DNA of 64,000 bases from Codonopsis lanceolata (GCA_013146195.2 CM028377.1:170045824-170109823); one strand, 5' to 3'; shown: positions 1 to 10,800, counted from the first letter of the stretch. Numbers and translations are program-made. Notes: generated by a model from the letters alone, not told the origin.

Positions 1-65
1 GACATATCAAAAACTTAGATCATTTTATAAGTATGTTAATTTGTGTCATAATGGGCCTCCAACTT

Positions 66-189
66 TTTTTTTTTTAAATATTTTTTTTTATTTTTTTTTC
101 CTCCTAAGGGGGGCATGAGAAGGGATCGAACCTGAGACCTCATATTTTGTGAAGCCTCATGTCTACCACTGGACCACCCCCTTAAGGGC
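66..189 (-). mobile_element. tRNA-derived SINE with perfect 16-bp TSD
   Basis: Read on the minus strand, the element opens with a tRNA-like head: an A-box-like TGGTCCAGTGG, then a B box GGTTCGATCC about 35 nt later. It ends in an A-rich tail (66-102, seen as T runs on the plus strand). The 16-bp direct repeat AATGGGCCTCCAACTT flanks it exactly at 50-65 and 190-205. Pol III promoter boxes, an A tail and a long TSD are the hallmarks of a SINE mobilised by LINE machinery. At about 124 bp it is short for a plant SINE. It has no acceptor stem closing a true tRNA cloverleaf, so I do not call it a tRNA gene. Confidence 0.85.
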
Positions 190-205
190 AATGGGCCTCC
201 AACTT

Positions 206-626
206 ACGAATTAAATACTTCGTCCATTCAAATTAAAGATATATACTTAGCATTAGAGTTTTTTTATAATTACGATAATAATATACCATAATTAATATAT
301 TAATAGCAAATGTAAAATAATATTGAAATGTTATACATATTATATACATGATTTTTTAAAGTGAACTATTACAATGAAATGGTCCAAAATACACGTGGAC
401 TATTAACCTAAAACGGAATAAGTTTTATTGTTATTGGAGTTGATCATAATTACAAAAAATAACTACGCATAATTAATATGCTTATAACAAGTGGAGAACA
501 AAGATGAAATATTTTGAAAATTGATGCATGATTTAAAAAAGAAGATCGACTTTTTAATTATAACATTCTAAAATAGAATAAAAGATCATTTGCGTGGAAC
601 AAAGGAAGTATGTGGGAAACTAACTA
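206..626. other. AT-rich spacer with decayed MITE ends and a diverged duplication
   Basis: No coding signal. The segments around 265-400 and 445-600 are diverged direct copies; both contain CATAATTAATAT and a later ACGTGGAC/GCGTGGAAC block. TACTTCGTCC near 213 and its rough complement GGAAGTA near 604-610 resemble worn Stowaway-type ends, so this may be an old composite MITE. Confidence 0.35.
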
Positions 627-879
627 CTTCATTCGTTCTTAAAAATATCATATTTGAGTCGACAAATAAATTAAGAAAAATACTAACTAATTTTATTTTA
701 AATATTAGAAAAGCGTTTACTTTTTAAATAATGTTGATGTGAGGATGACACCCATTAGTTAAAGTAACTATCAAATTAAGGGTAAAATAATCAAATTAAC
801 GCACTAAATAGGAATTATAAGAAAGTGAAAACTTTTTTAGAATGATTGATAAAGGAAATAACACTTTATGAACGGAGAA
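627..879. mobile_element. Stowaway-like MITE, decayed
   Basis: The left end CTTCATTCGTTCTTAAAA follows a TA dinucleotide, and the right end TTTATGAACGGAGAA precedes a TA. The two are imperfect inverted repeats of the CTCCCTCCGT type seen in Tc1/mariner Stowaway MITEs. The interior is AT-rich and has no ORF. Boundaries rest on similarity to the better copy at 63056-63313. Confidence 0.4.
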
Positions 880-1781
880 TATATGATTAAGAGTAGATTT
901 TTAGGAGCTATCCATATTAAATGAGTTAAAAATTAAAAAAATTATAGCGTCACACCTTAACTTTTAGAAATTATAGTGCTACCCTTAAATTTTTTATAAA
1001 TGTGTCATTTTTGCTTTCAAATTCTATAACATTCAAATTCCATAAATTTTAAATAATGTGGAATTTAATTTCAAAAGCATAACAATTTCATGGTTTGGAT
1101 AATGTTAAATTCAATTATAATTTTAGATTGTACTTAAAACAATATTGCAATGATTTTTCAAATATCTAATTTAGCCTATTGGTAGTGGTGGTTAGTGATT
1201 TCAAATAATAAAGGTTTAAATCTTACTAACAACAAATATTAATTTTGTATATATTTTAAAGATATAAAATAAATAACATATAACAGTGGTGGTTATCGAC
1301 GGCGGTGGATGCTGGAATTGCCAGTGGATGGGTGGCGATAGGGGGTTGTGGTGGTTGAGGTGGTGGTTAAAGGCGGCGGTGGTGGTCGAAGGCAGCGGCT
1401 ACAAGAGTTGGTGACCGTTGGTGGTCGGTGGAGGTGGCGGACGGAGGTGGTTGTCGGTGGCGATGGTTATTGGTGGTGGAAAGAAGAGTGAGTTATTCAG
1501 TTAAGTATTAGAGGAAAATTGAAACAAAATTTTGAATTCAAATTATTAGGTTGTAGTATATAATTAATTTTATGGAATTGAGGCATTTGGATTTACAATT
1601 CAATTCTAATTTAAAATTTTAATTGTGTACTCAAATAACGGAATTAGTTTTAGAAGCTCCAATTTCAATTTTAAGCTATTAAATTGGTGTAGCGAAAGAT
1701 ATTCTTTGGAAAAGTATGTCTATAACAAAGACCTTCCCTAATGTAGTAGAAACTCAATCCAACTCTTACAATGATTATACT
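880..1781. repeat. AT-rich spacer with GGT/GGC-rich low-complexity block
   Basis: Mostly AT-rich with no gene. From about 1285 to 1485 the composition switches abruptly to a degenerate GGTGGN repeat with many GG and GGG runs and very little C on the plus strand. It resembles a decayed minisatellite or a captured glycine-rich coding stretch. The G clusters could form G-quadruplexes. No reading frame through it starts and ends like a gene. Confidence 0.5.
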
Positions 1782-2739
1782 TAGAGATGATAAAAAGGTC
1801 GGAAACCGTAAGGCCGACTCTATTAACCGGAAACATGAAAGGGTTAGAGTTGGGAAAATATAACTTGTTTAATAAACTGGCTAAATGGGCTGACCCTATA
1901 GGGTCGCGGGCAAACTGGGTTGGGCTGGCAGGCTCTAGGCCTGGCCCGCTGGCTGGAAGCTTTTTTGCTAAAATGCGGGTTCAAAATGTTGGAAATGAGA
2001 CTTGAACCCATGACCTTTCAAAAGGATAGAAACTTATGAATAACACCTTACACCATTCAACCATCCTAACTTATTTGTTTTAAATTCAAATGCGTAATAT
2101 ATATTATCATTTCATTTGGTTAACCAATGTCTATCCCCTATTAGCTTTGTGATGATGTATGTGTATTTGATGAAAGTCAAACCCAAACATGGTCGTAAGT
2201 ACAGTTCTACGACATATAAGTTTCCAAAATTTGTGAAAATGAGATTTTTTTAATACATAATTAGATATGTTAAAAGGATCGAGAACCGCATAGTTGACCC
2301 TTTAATGGGGAATCGAAAAGGGTTAGGGTCGGAAAAATGCAACCCGTTTAAATTTCGTGCTAAACAGGTTGACCTTAGTATTATATTTTACTATTTGATT
2401 AAAATATTTGATTGTATTAACTTATTACCAACATTTATTTTATGTTATTTTATTATTATAGATAAAGAGGATAATGATGTTGAAGAAGATACTTTCTCAA
2501 AAGAAAACTCGATTTCATGTTTTTAATTCATATTGTTAATCGTTGTCACTTGTTTGTCAATATGTTTGTTACTTAATTTCGATTTTTGATTTAAATAAGA
2601 CATTATGTGTTAATAGGACTGACCATTGTTAAACCTTACCCTACAGGGTTAGGGTTGTGATTTGAGCGACCCGCTTAACTCGCGGCCCTACAGGGTTAAA
2701 ACCCTATAGTGTTAGGACCAACCCAATTTAACATCTCTA
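1782..2739. mobile_element. hAT-like non-autonomous element (two related 5' ends)
   Basis: The left end TAGAGATGATAAAAAGG (1782) and right end ...TTTAACATCTCTA (2739) are inverted repeats with the TAGRGATG termini usual for plant hAT elements. Subterminal G/C-rich blocks (for example GGGTCGCGGGC near 1911 and GGGTTAGGGTTG near 2648) are also typical. A second copy of the left-end sequence occurs at about 2263, so the unit is composite or partly duplicated. The flanks ATTATACT and TTTATACT match at 7 of 8 bases, but the right flank is displaced by two bases, so the TSD is uncertain. There is no transposase. Confidence 0.45.
1994..2073 (-). repeat. tRNA-like (SINE head) sequence inside the hAT-like element
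   Basis: On the minus strand this reads as a tRNA-like head with A-box-like TGGTTGAATGG and B-box-like GGTTCAAGTC about 45 nt apart. No clear poly-A tail or TSD was found. It could be a SINE fragment carried by the surrounding hAT-like element, or chance decay of a tRNA relic. Confidence 0.35.
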
Positions 2740-3735
2740 AATTTATACTCTCTCTGTTGCATAATTCATACGTAGAGTCTTTTATTTAATAATGAGATAT
2801 TTTACTTAAAGATTCCATTTTTTAAATATCATGCCTACAATATTCTTATATTTTCAACTTTACCATTTTGCATAAGGTATAAACGTTTTGTTGTAATTAT
2901 AACTAAATTTAATGATACTTATAATCTCTTAATTATTAGACTTTTCAAACAAGAACTATTTTAGTGAAACATATAATATTATATATTTGATTCAAATAAT
3001 ATCAACAGTGATAATTACATATTTACAACCAAAATTAAAAAAGTTAATCAGAATAACACTATATCCATTTTTCCAAACAAAATCGTAAATATATACTCTA
3101 TCCGTTTTGGGCAAATAATCACTATTCTATTTTGAAATATTTCATTTAAAAAGTCTATTTTTAAAAATTAAGGTATAAAAGTGTCATTTGATTATTAATG
3201 AACTACAAAAAGTGTATTTTTTTTTTCTGAAAATATTTGATTTTTAAAACGAAAACTCTTTGCCCAGATCGAAACAGTAATTAAGAAAACAGTAATTAAG
3301 GGAGTCCGTTAACATATGTCGATGTAACATAATGTTTGTAACTATTTTAAAAACAAGATATTGTCAAATTTTCAATTCCTAACAGCTGTTACCAGAAAAA
3401 TTTCTTGAAAAAAGTTGTTAAAGGAAAGTAATTATAAAAGGTAGAAACTGGGAAACAGTCAAACAGTAACAAAGGTTCCTTTTTTATGATTACAAAAGTT
3501 TCTTTTAATTGTAATAATTTGTTTTCCTTTCTAGGTAATGTTGGCCGTGGGGACACTCTTTTTCACATGAAGAACATGATAGACGATTGAGTTTAAAAAT
3601 ATTTACATAAAAAACAAGCCGAAATAATTTTGGGACATCAGGAGGAGTAAATTACTTATATTGTTGACCATTCTGACATAAAACTAGGCTGATTCTTTGG
3701 TATTATTGGTTCATATATGGTTTTCTAAAAATATA
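2740..3735. other. AT-rich spacer with weak Stowaway-like remnants
   Basis: No gene seen. TACTCTCTCTGTTGC near 2745 looks like an isolated Stowaway end. At about 3096-3303, CTCTATCCGTTTTGGGC and the inverted GCCCAGATCGAAAC frame an AT-rich 0.2-kb segment preceded by TA, probably another decayed MITE. The 15-nt unit GAAACAGTAATTAAG is nearly duplicated at 3271-3300. Confidence 0.35.
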
Positions 3736-4196
3736 AAGAAAATTATTCAAATAACCATGTACTATTCGTAGATAATTGATTTGACCAATCATATTATAAT
3801 ATCCAAAATATGATCAATGTATTTGATACTTGGGTGCGATGTGGTCCTTGTCGTCAATACTTCATCCAATTTCGTAACGAACGTGTTGATATAGATTAAC
3901 GAATGGATTGTATGAAGGGTATTTTTGTCTTTTAACTGTACCAAAAAAAGGTGAAATTGAAGAAACAATGTTTGGAGAAGAAATGAGTGTAATTAAATGA
4001 CAAAAATACCCTTTGTACGGTTGTTTCGTTAATCCACATTAACATGTTCATTACAAAATTGAATGGAGCATTGACGGTAAAGACCACATTACACCCAATT
4101 ATTGAGTACATTGATCACATTTGAGATATTGTAATGTGGTTGGACGTCAAATCGATTACCTACGAATAGTACCATGATTATTTGGATAACTATCCC
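3736..4196. mobile_element. Foldback Mutator-type MITE with perfect 9-bp TSD
   Basis: Nearly the whole element is one inverted repeat: the left half from 3736 (AAGAAAATTATTCAAATAAC) pairs with the reverse complement of the sequence ending at 4196 over roughly 200 bp. Shared blocks include ACTATTCGTAG, TGATCAATGTA and AAGGGTATTTTTGTC. The 9-bp direct repeat AAAAATATA flanks it exactly (3727-3735 and 4197-4205), the TSD length of Mutator-like elements. There is no ORF. A transcript would form a long hairpin and could feed small-RNA production. Confidence 0.85.
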
Positions 4197-4339
4197 AAAA
4201 ATATATTATCTTCCTTTCTAAAAAGTAAAAACTAAAAAGGTCGATTGTGAGTTTTAGATTGTTTTTAACAAATATTCACCTTTTAATCTTATTTGATCAT
4301 AAATATAACAATAAATATTAATTTGAATATATCAACAAT

Positions 4340-4620
4340 TTCGTCTTTCATGCCGTGTCGTGTTGTATTGATCTTATCGTGCCATTGTCTCTGCAATCAT
4401 GTCTTATAATCGTGTCGTGTTAGTTACTGCCACCCCTATACTTAGAGGTAGGGGTGAGCAACCTAGCCCGTACGGCCCGCAGTGCCTACCTGCACCGGGC
4501 CCATAGTGCCTGTGCCCATGGATTGATACACAGTATTGGACTTTAGAGAGGTTAGATGCCCGCGGTTTTGGGCACACCTGGGCCTTCAAATGTTAATGCA
4601 TGTTAAGCCCAACCCGGCCC
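4340..4620. mobile_element. Adjacent hAT-type terminal fragments
   Basis: 4340-4438 carries repeated CGTGTCGTG and TTATCGTG motifs and ends GCCACCCCTA. This matches the right end of the complete hAT-like element at 62350-62935. Eleven bases later a second hAT-like left end starts (TAGGGGTGAGCA at 4450), followed by GC-rich subterminal sequence to about 4620. The partner ends were not found, so both are fragments or truncated insertions. Confidence 0.45.
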
Positions 4621-4632
4621 ATCAAATTGGTT

Positions 4633-4641
4633 TATATATAT

Positions 4642-4709
<68 letters not shown>

Positions 4710-4720
4710 TTATATATATT
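4633..4720. repeat. (TA)n microsatellite
   Basis: A nearly pure TA dinucleotide run with a few TACA and TTTA interruptions. Confidence 0.95.
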
Positions 4721-6440
4721 TTTTCTCTCTATAGTCAATTATACAGATTCTAAAATATGGAATAATAACAACATGAAGTAAAGTAAACTGTATGCTCAAA
4801 TGTGAGGGCTTGATGGGCTCTCCATATAAAAAATTTATTTGATTTTTTAAAATTTTCTAGTCATTTTTTTGTGAACATATTCAATTAATGGAGATAAAGA
4901 TAATGAAGTATGTTAAAGTGTTGGACTTTATTTATTGTTGGAAGAGTATTCTTGTTGGGGAGCTTAATGACTATTTTGTAATAAAATTGAAAAAATAGAG
5001 CATAAACTGTCCAAATTTGGGAGCTTTATTGTACATGCGCTTATCGTTCAAAAGTGCAAGTTCCTATCCACTATTGATGGAAAGTGAGACTTCTTTCAAG
5101 GAGATGATCGACTTTCCCTCATGCTTTCTCTCCGACACAATCTATGTGGTGAAAAGATCTTCTAGGTGGTAAGTGAAGCGTAACCACTTGCACTCCATCT
5201 ATTGGCTTGTACAAAGATCTAAGGAAGCTCATGTTTCACAAAGCTTAATAAGCCAACAAATGAAGGCAACGAAGAATCCAGAGAGAGCGATTTCAACTTA
5301 TTGGTTCGAAAGCTGCATCAGTGGGAAATTTCAAACTCCGGTGCATGCGTTGGACACTCCGGTGCTTGTGTCGAAAATTCAATTTCTGTAAAACCGATTT
5401 AATTTCTACGCCCATGTCGCATGCCGGCTTTTGCCCTAGATTAGGACAGATGTTGGATATCGGGATGGATGATGTTTGTTGTGTGTGTGTGTGTTTGTGT
5501 GCACATATGTATGGTGTGTGTTTGATTGTGTGTATGTGGTCGATGAAGAGGAGCTGGGAGGAGTGATGGCAGAATTACGTGTAGGTGGGCTGGGCTAGTA
5601 GAATGGAGAAAAGAGAAGAATGAAGAAAAGAACAGAGAAAGGAGGAGAGGAGTGGGGACGTAGATATGAGTAAAAAGAAAAGTGGACGGTTCGAGAGGAG
5701 AGAGATAGAGATCGAGGTAGACGAGAGAGCTATTTAGGAAGAAATTAATTAAAATAGACTTATGAGGTTGAAAAAAAAAAAAAAAAACAACGTAGCGATT
5801 GTATTTCCTGAAAAAAGGGTTGGCCCACAATTATCTCATATATTTTTTAAAATTTCGTGGTCGAGTCAAAAAAGACTATGTTTAGAGAATAAGGAGAATT
5901 GTAGTGTTCGGGCTTATAAACATACACCACCTTTAAGAAAAATGAAAATACAAGTCATATGATAGAGAATGGTAATGATTAATATTAAAGAAAATAAAGG
6001 GAATGATAAAGAGAGGGTAGCCAGGTTCTTCCTCCAAAAAAACTTTTAAAGTAGTAGTAGTAATTTGCCTTTTAAGGAGAGCGACTTTGAGTCATTGATG
6101 GTGACATATTAATTTCTCTATAGGACATTAAGGAGTAAACAGTAACAGTATCAATCCCTCTCAACTTTTCTATTTTTTAATTTTTCTGTTTATGTGTGTA
6201 AAGTGCTTCTGCCGTACATCAACAGTTTCGATTTTGTAGCCTCCTTGGACACATTCCCTATTCGAGGATGTCAGTGCTTAAATTCGATCACGAGAAAGGT
6301 ACGTGGAAGCATCATGTTCTGGTTAGAAGATAATAGACATTTTAGGTGATTTGATTCATACAATCGCATTGGTGATCATGTTGTTTACATAAGAATATTT
6401 TTTTAAACAATTAATAGAGTAAATAAGAAGATAAATCACA
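4721..6440. other. Intergenic DNA with GT-rich and purine-rich tracts
   Basis: No gene recognised. About 5478-5545 is rich in GT dinucleotides, about 5590-5760 is strongly purine-biased (GAGAGA and AGAAAA patterns), and 5768-5786 is an A run. Open frames across these tracts are compositional. The remainder is ordinary AT-rich sequence. Confidence 0.5.
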
Positions 6441-6449
6441 AAGAAGAGA

Positions 6450-6800
6450 GAGAGATTAAGACTAATAGATTCTTGAAATTTTATTATATTAACCTTATAC
6501 ATATTTTAGGATCACTACTATATATAGGAATATAATATTAAACCCTAAAACGAGCTAAACAAGAAACAAAGAAAACAATTCTACAGCACGAATGATGTCA
6601 CATTGCTCCATGCGATGTGATCGCTTTACCATGGAGTGCGGTCGCATTCCCTCCTGAGTGAGTGCGACTGCATTGACGATAGTAACATCTTCTGAATTTC
6701 TCTCATAATGATGCGGTTGCTTTATCCTAGGATGCGATCGCTTCTCGATAAAGTCGCTTTGACCAACCATAATGCGATCGCTTTCTTACCAAAAATCCGT
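6450..6800 (+). repeat. Dispersed repeat A (LTR-like) with reiterated GCGATCGC palindromes
   Basis: Shares TCTTGAAATTTTATTA, AATATTAAACCCTAAA and downstream blocks with 8137-8350 in the same orientation. After the shared block it holds about six degenerate copies of an ATGCGATCGCTTT-type motif (near 6604, 6637, 6660, 6709, 6730 and 6770), each centred on the palindrome GCGATCGC or a near variant. It is probably part of an LTR, but no TG...CA boundaries or TSD were found. Confidence 0.5.
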
Positions 6801-7581
6801 ACTGCATCCCTTTGAGGTCCAGTCAAGTCTTATCGCCTACCTGACTAAGTCTTTAAAAGACTTGATCTGTTGTCTGAGTAATTAAGTCATTCTCTTTCTA
6901 ATAAACCCGATAGTAATTTTTATTACATAAGGTATTATATGAACTTTAAAAAAAAATGTAATTAAAAATAGAGTATGAAAGAAGAGGAAACTATGACATT
7001 GATAAAAGAGAAAGCAAAAAACAAAAACACAAAGTAATGCATGATAAGACATCGTCTTAGTAAAGACCGGTGTCTTTTAATTTGATTTTGTGCATGATAA
7101 ATTGATAAGACATCGTCTTCTCAACTTTACTTAATACTTAATATATATAACTAGATCGTGTATATGGCAGGACGTTAGTACGGAAGTAGATTATTATAGA
7201 CTCGTGTTTAATGTATTTTAAAAAAAAATCTAACAAAAATATTGTAAAATATGAGTGGGGGAATTGGAGAGAGAGACATGTAGTTGCACAATCGTCTTCG
7301 GATATGTAAATGTAGGTTTTAATTGTGAGCGTAAGATTTCAGTAAAAAAATAAATCTCAATCTTTAGATAGCTTTACACAATTACACATATATGAGAGTA
7401 TGAACTCTATTGTATTATAATTGGTACAAAGCTATTATTTCTGTTAGAATTTTCACGCTACATGCACAACATTCACCACGCACACATACACAGATACACA
7501 TGAAATAATGCATCTCAATAATAAATAGATCTCATTATATATAACATTAGCTATCCAGTTAATGAAACAAAGTAATTATTG

Positions 7582-7658
<77 letters not shown>

Positions 7659-8136
7659 TATTCTTTGTCATCCAATCTGATAAGCCTACTTCATATACCA
7701 AGTTTGAGTAGCTACACATAATAGCTGGCTGGGTTCTGCTTGGAAAATCTATGGGCAAAATGGGAAAATGGTGTTAGTTTCAACGAGAGTGAGAAATCTA
7801 GTCGAAACCTTGGTAGAATAGGAGCTAGGTTTTAATGCATCTGTGAGCATGGATTTTTCCCTGTAGAAAAAACACAGAGATGGAGGACCTCACCCTTGTA
7901 GACATTTGTAAGGCTCCAAATTAATTTCTAGGCGCTCTCGCACACGCAAAAATTTTCTTTAGTGCGCACTTGCACTCGCGTTTGCTCTTGTTCTCGTCCC
8001 GTTCTCCCTACGTATGATCTGGGAAAGCATCCTCTTCCATTTGAGTTTAAGCAAGAAAGTCCCTTGTTCTAGGTTTAAAGTGGGCAGATTGAACTAGATA
8101 CTTAAAATGTTGTGCACAACGGAAACAATTACAAAT
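6801..8136. repeat. Intergenic DNA with (TA)n microsatellite at 7585-7656
   Basis: A pure TA run spans 7585-7656. No coding or RNA feature was recognised on either side. Sequence around 7930-8000 is locally richer in CG (CTCGCACACGC, GCACTCGCG) but has no gene structure. Confidence 0.6.
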
Positions 8137-8350
8137 AAAGACTCTTGAAATTTTATTAAGTCAATATTCTATACGTTTAAAATTATAATTATATATAAGG
8201 ATAAAATATTAAACCCTAAATTGATTTAAATAAGGAAACTGAAAAACTTATCTGAGGCACGAACGTATTCACATTACTCCATGTACACGACCGTCTTGTT
8301 ACAAACGCAATCGCTTTCTCTCATATAACGCGACCACTTGCGGTCGCCTT
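8137..8350 (+). repeat. Dispersed repeat A, second copy
   Basis: Diverged copy of 6450-6800 with the same block order: CTTGAAATTTTATTAAG, TATTAAACCCTAAA, GCACGAACG and CATTACTCCATG. It ends with two or three degenerate copies of the GCGATCGC-type motif (CGCAATCGCTTTC, CACTTGCGGTCGCC). Confidence 0.5.
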
Positions 8351-8822
8351 GTAAAGAAATGGTAAAGCATGCATAATTCTTAATTAGTAGTTCTTAGATA
8401 TTTTAGATTAGAGCAATTTTGTAATTACCAAAAAAGTTTTTATCTAGATATTTTTTATTAGAGCAATTTTGAAATTATTGCAAGTTAGGGTCCGTGTGGA
8501 CCTCTTTTTTCAGAAAAGATTTTATCCCTTGGGTTTGGGAACGAAAGGACAATTTGCCTAGAAATATAAATATGTCACAAATTTTGCTTTAACTATGTTA
8601 TCTTTTTAAATAATATAAATTGTTGGTAAAAGGAATATTCCTTGAGTTTTTATTTCCGTGTTAACTTGTGTACAAATCTTCTAACTTTTTTTTTTCCAAA
8701 AAGGAAAGATGTACAAATATGAAAGGTAGTTTTTTATTGATTTATATAAATAATCATTTTCCAACTCTAGTGCGATAAATATTTCAAAAAATTCGGTTAA
8801 CCGTCCTCGAACCAAACATGTT

Positions 8823-8985
8823 AACATTAGACATCATTTTATTTGAGACTTGATTGAGCAATGTATAATTCACATATAATTTGTTAAGACTAAAAATCAG
8901 TTGGCGGATATGCTCACTAGAACATATTATTTTGAGAGTTTTTCAATCTTGAGAAAATCTTTGTTTTTGGGTGCAATTTTAATTT
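8823..8985 (+). pseudogene. Ty1-copia RNase H C-terminus relic
   Basis: Translation from 8823 gives an NIRHHFI block, a stop, then DLIEQCIIHI, a second stop, and KTKNQLADMLTR followed by LRKSL. This is the C-terminal end of the RNase H domain of a copia polyprotein; the corresponding segment of the element at 53955-54602 is co-linear. Two in-frame stop codons make it non-functional. The following 0.45 kb (about 9280-9430) resembles the post-pol spacer of that element read in reverse, so the relic probably extends to about 9430. Upstream pol domains are missing. Confidence 0.7.
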
Positions 8986-9600
8986 TACACTTGTATATTA
9001 AAAAAAACAATTAAATAAATATTTTTGTTTAATCATCCTACATTTTAGGTTTGTACGGTTGGATCTACTGATTTATTGCCTTCTGTGTATGATTGTTTAT
9101 GAATTTTCTTTTGATAATCAAATGCGAGTCATCTTTCATTGGTTACTTATTCTCCCAAATTTTGGCTTGTTTTTAGGGTGCTTATGTGCAAAAGTTCCAA
9201 ATGCAAAAACCCTTAAGGGAAAGAGTTACTTGTGTACAAGGCTTGTAGCTTTTCACTTGATACTTTAGTGCATGTACGAGTTACATGTTCCCATGGCTTG
9301 ATCATGTGAAAGAGGGCTATCATTTGAAAAATGTGAAAGCTACCCAGTGGTCAAAAGAAGCATGAATATGAAAGTTTAATTCCCATAGGGAATTCTGTGA
9401 GGGAAAAAAAAAACAGTTTTGGGGAAAGAATTTTGACTTATTGAATTTGCATTTTTCGAATGATGTTCAAGATAAAGCATCATTGGCTACCACATCAACT
9501 AATTTGATCCCTCACTTGTGTGCATTTGTCTTTTATTCTTCCTATATCATTTTAATCATACACATTAGGGCATGCATATTTAGTGATTATATCATACTTC
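8986..9600. other. Probable copia 3' spacer and unassigned sequence
   Basis: The part to about 9430 shares order and short blocks (CATGG..TGATC, GAAAGCTACC) with the reverse complement of 53460-53790 and is probably the 3' non-coding part of the copia relic. 9430-9600 holds nothing recognisable. An open frame at 9059-9268 shows no known domain. Confidence 0.35.
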
Positions 9601-9640
9601 TTATTCTTATGCCATAAGTAAATATGTGCAAACAAGTGCT

Positions 9641-9770
9641 ATGACTTACGTCATTTGTATAATTATTACTTTCTATCGTCATAGCTTACGTCATTGTATA
9701 ATTATTAGTTGCTTTACTTTCCAGGCTGGCTTGTCTTCCTGTTTGGCCCCGTAGCTCTATATAATGGGCC
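9641..9770 (+). promoter_or_regulatory. Pararetroviral promoter-like region with two as-1-type motifs and TATA box
   Basis: TTACGTCA occurs at 9646-9653 and 9686-9693 inside a 40-bp direct repeat (CTTACGTCAT...GTATAATTATTA). It reads TGACGTAA on the other strand, the core of the as-1 element known from caulimoviral promoters. A TATA box TATATAA lies at 9758-9764, about 65 bp downstream. The arrangement fits the transcription start region of the pararetrovirus, whose primer site is about 145 bp further on. Activity is an inference. Confidence 0.6.
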
Positions 9771-9905
9771 TTAAGTCTTCATTTGTAAGTAGAAGAAATA
9801 TGATTTCTAAGTTTTTAAGTCTTCAATCATCTTATTCTTATTTGTCTTTCTTTTAGTTCTTATAGGTCTAGTATAGATCTGCCTTAACTCCCCCCCCCCA
9901 AACTT

Positions 9906-9919
9906 TGGTATCAGAGCCA
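9906..9919 (+). promoter_or_regulatory. tRNA-Met primer binding site
   Basis: TGGTATCAGAGCCA matches the sequence complementary to the 3' end of plant initiator tRNA-Met, used to prime minus-strand DNA by caulimovirids and by most copia elements. A C run (9891-9899) precedes it, and the movement-protein frame starts about 230 bp downstream. Confidence 0.85.
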
Positions 9920-10148
9920 TAACCCTTTCACCTCCCCTCGCTAAGTTTCGAATTAGTATGCTCTGTGACTGTCATCTTAAAATGAATCTCTCACATTAGA
10001 AAACTATACTCTGGCGCATGGATTAACCTATTTCATTTTTCCATACAAGTTCATTGAGGAAATTATAAGTCGACAAAGGCGTCGCAGTTGATTCCTAAGA
10101 AAGGTTATCAAAAAAGAAAAAAAAAGCTTCTCTACTCTTGTTCAAATC

Positions 10149-10800
10149 ATGAGTTCAAGTTCTCTTTTAACCCCTTCATCCAGCTTCCGACAATCTTCTG
10201 CCTCCAAGATAGATCAGTTATATGAAATATCTTATGTCCCAGATGATTCAAAAATCTCTATATCTCAGCTACCTATAGTTAATCCCTACCATATTTTTTC
10301 AAAGCCTACTTCTTTTTTAACCATAAAAGTCAAAAAATTGATAGGTTTTTCCTCAGCCCAGCACGTTAAAGAGTATGATCAAGCCTCTAAGTTTGATTCA
10401 TACCAACTTCTTGTGGCCTTATCCCTTTCAGCTGACCTTCCTCGACACTATCTCTCCCAAGGGTATACTCATATCCACTTTGGTGTTGTAAGACTAGCTC
10501 TTATTTCCATAATTGTAAAGGTCTCCCAGCTTTCTCAAGAATTGCTTTAGTAGATACTAGGTTTATTGAGTATTAACATGCATGTACTGGTAGAATCCAG
10601 ACAACTCTGGAATAGTTTTTGTAACAGTTCTATCCAAATTTCAACATGTCTCTCAATGATCCTTCTTTACGTACTGCTCTCAAAGCCCAGATCCAAATTG
10701 GTAGCACTACCCCAGATAAATACGTTCCAAGCAACGTTCCATTATCAAATGGCATATCGAGTACAGAAGCATTCCCTAGACCTCATGGTCCCTAGTCAGG
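10149..10800 (+). pseudogene. Pararetrovirus movement protein, broken
   Basis: An open frame of 133 codons starts at 10149 with a Ser-rich N-terminus. It then shows the cell-to-cell movement protein signature (LPRHYLSQGYTHIHFG around residues 96-111). Near 10495 the conserved sequence moves to another frame and continues with several stop codons to about 10797, where a stop follows a Pro/His-rich stretch. Family members are continuous here and act at plasmodesmata. The break is at least one frameshift plus several nonsense changes, so it cannot be functional. Confidence 0.8.

Noticed and set aside
110..190. Possible functional tRNA gene on the minus strand
   Set aside because: A and B boxes are present, but a full cloverleaf with acceptor stem and anticodon arm cannot be drawn, and the unit has an A tail and a 16-bp TSD, so it is a SINE.
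5441..5830. 129-codon minus-strand frame
   Set aside because: It reads through GT-, GA- and A-rich low-complexity tracts and has no domain.
6604..6780. GCGATCGC repeats as a sign of cyanobacterial DNA
   Set aside because: The surrounding DNA is typical plant AT-rich sequence and the motif belongs to a dispersed repeat with a second copy nearby.
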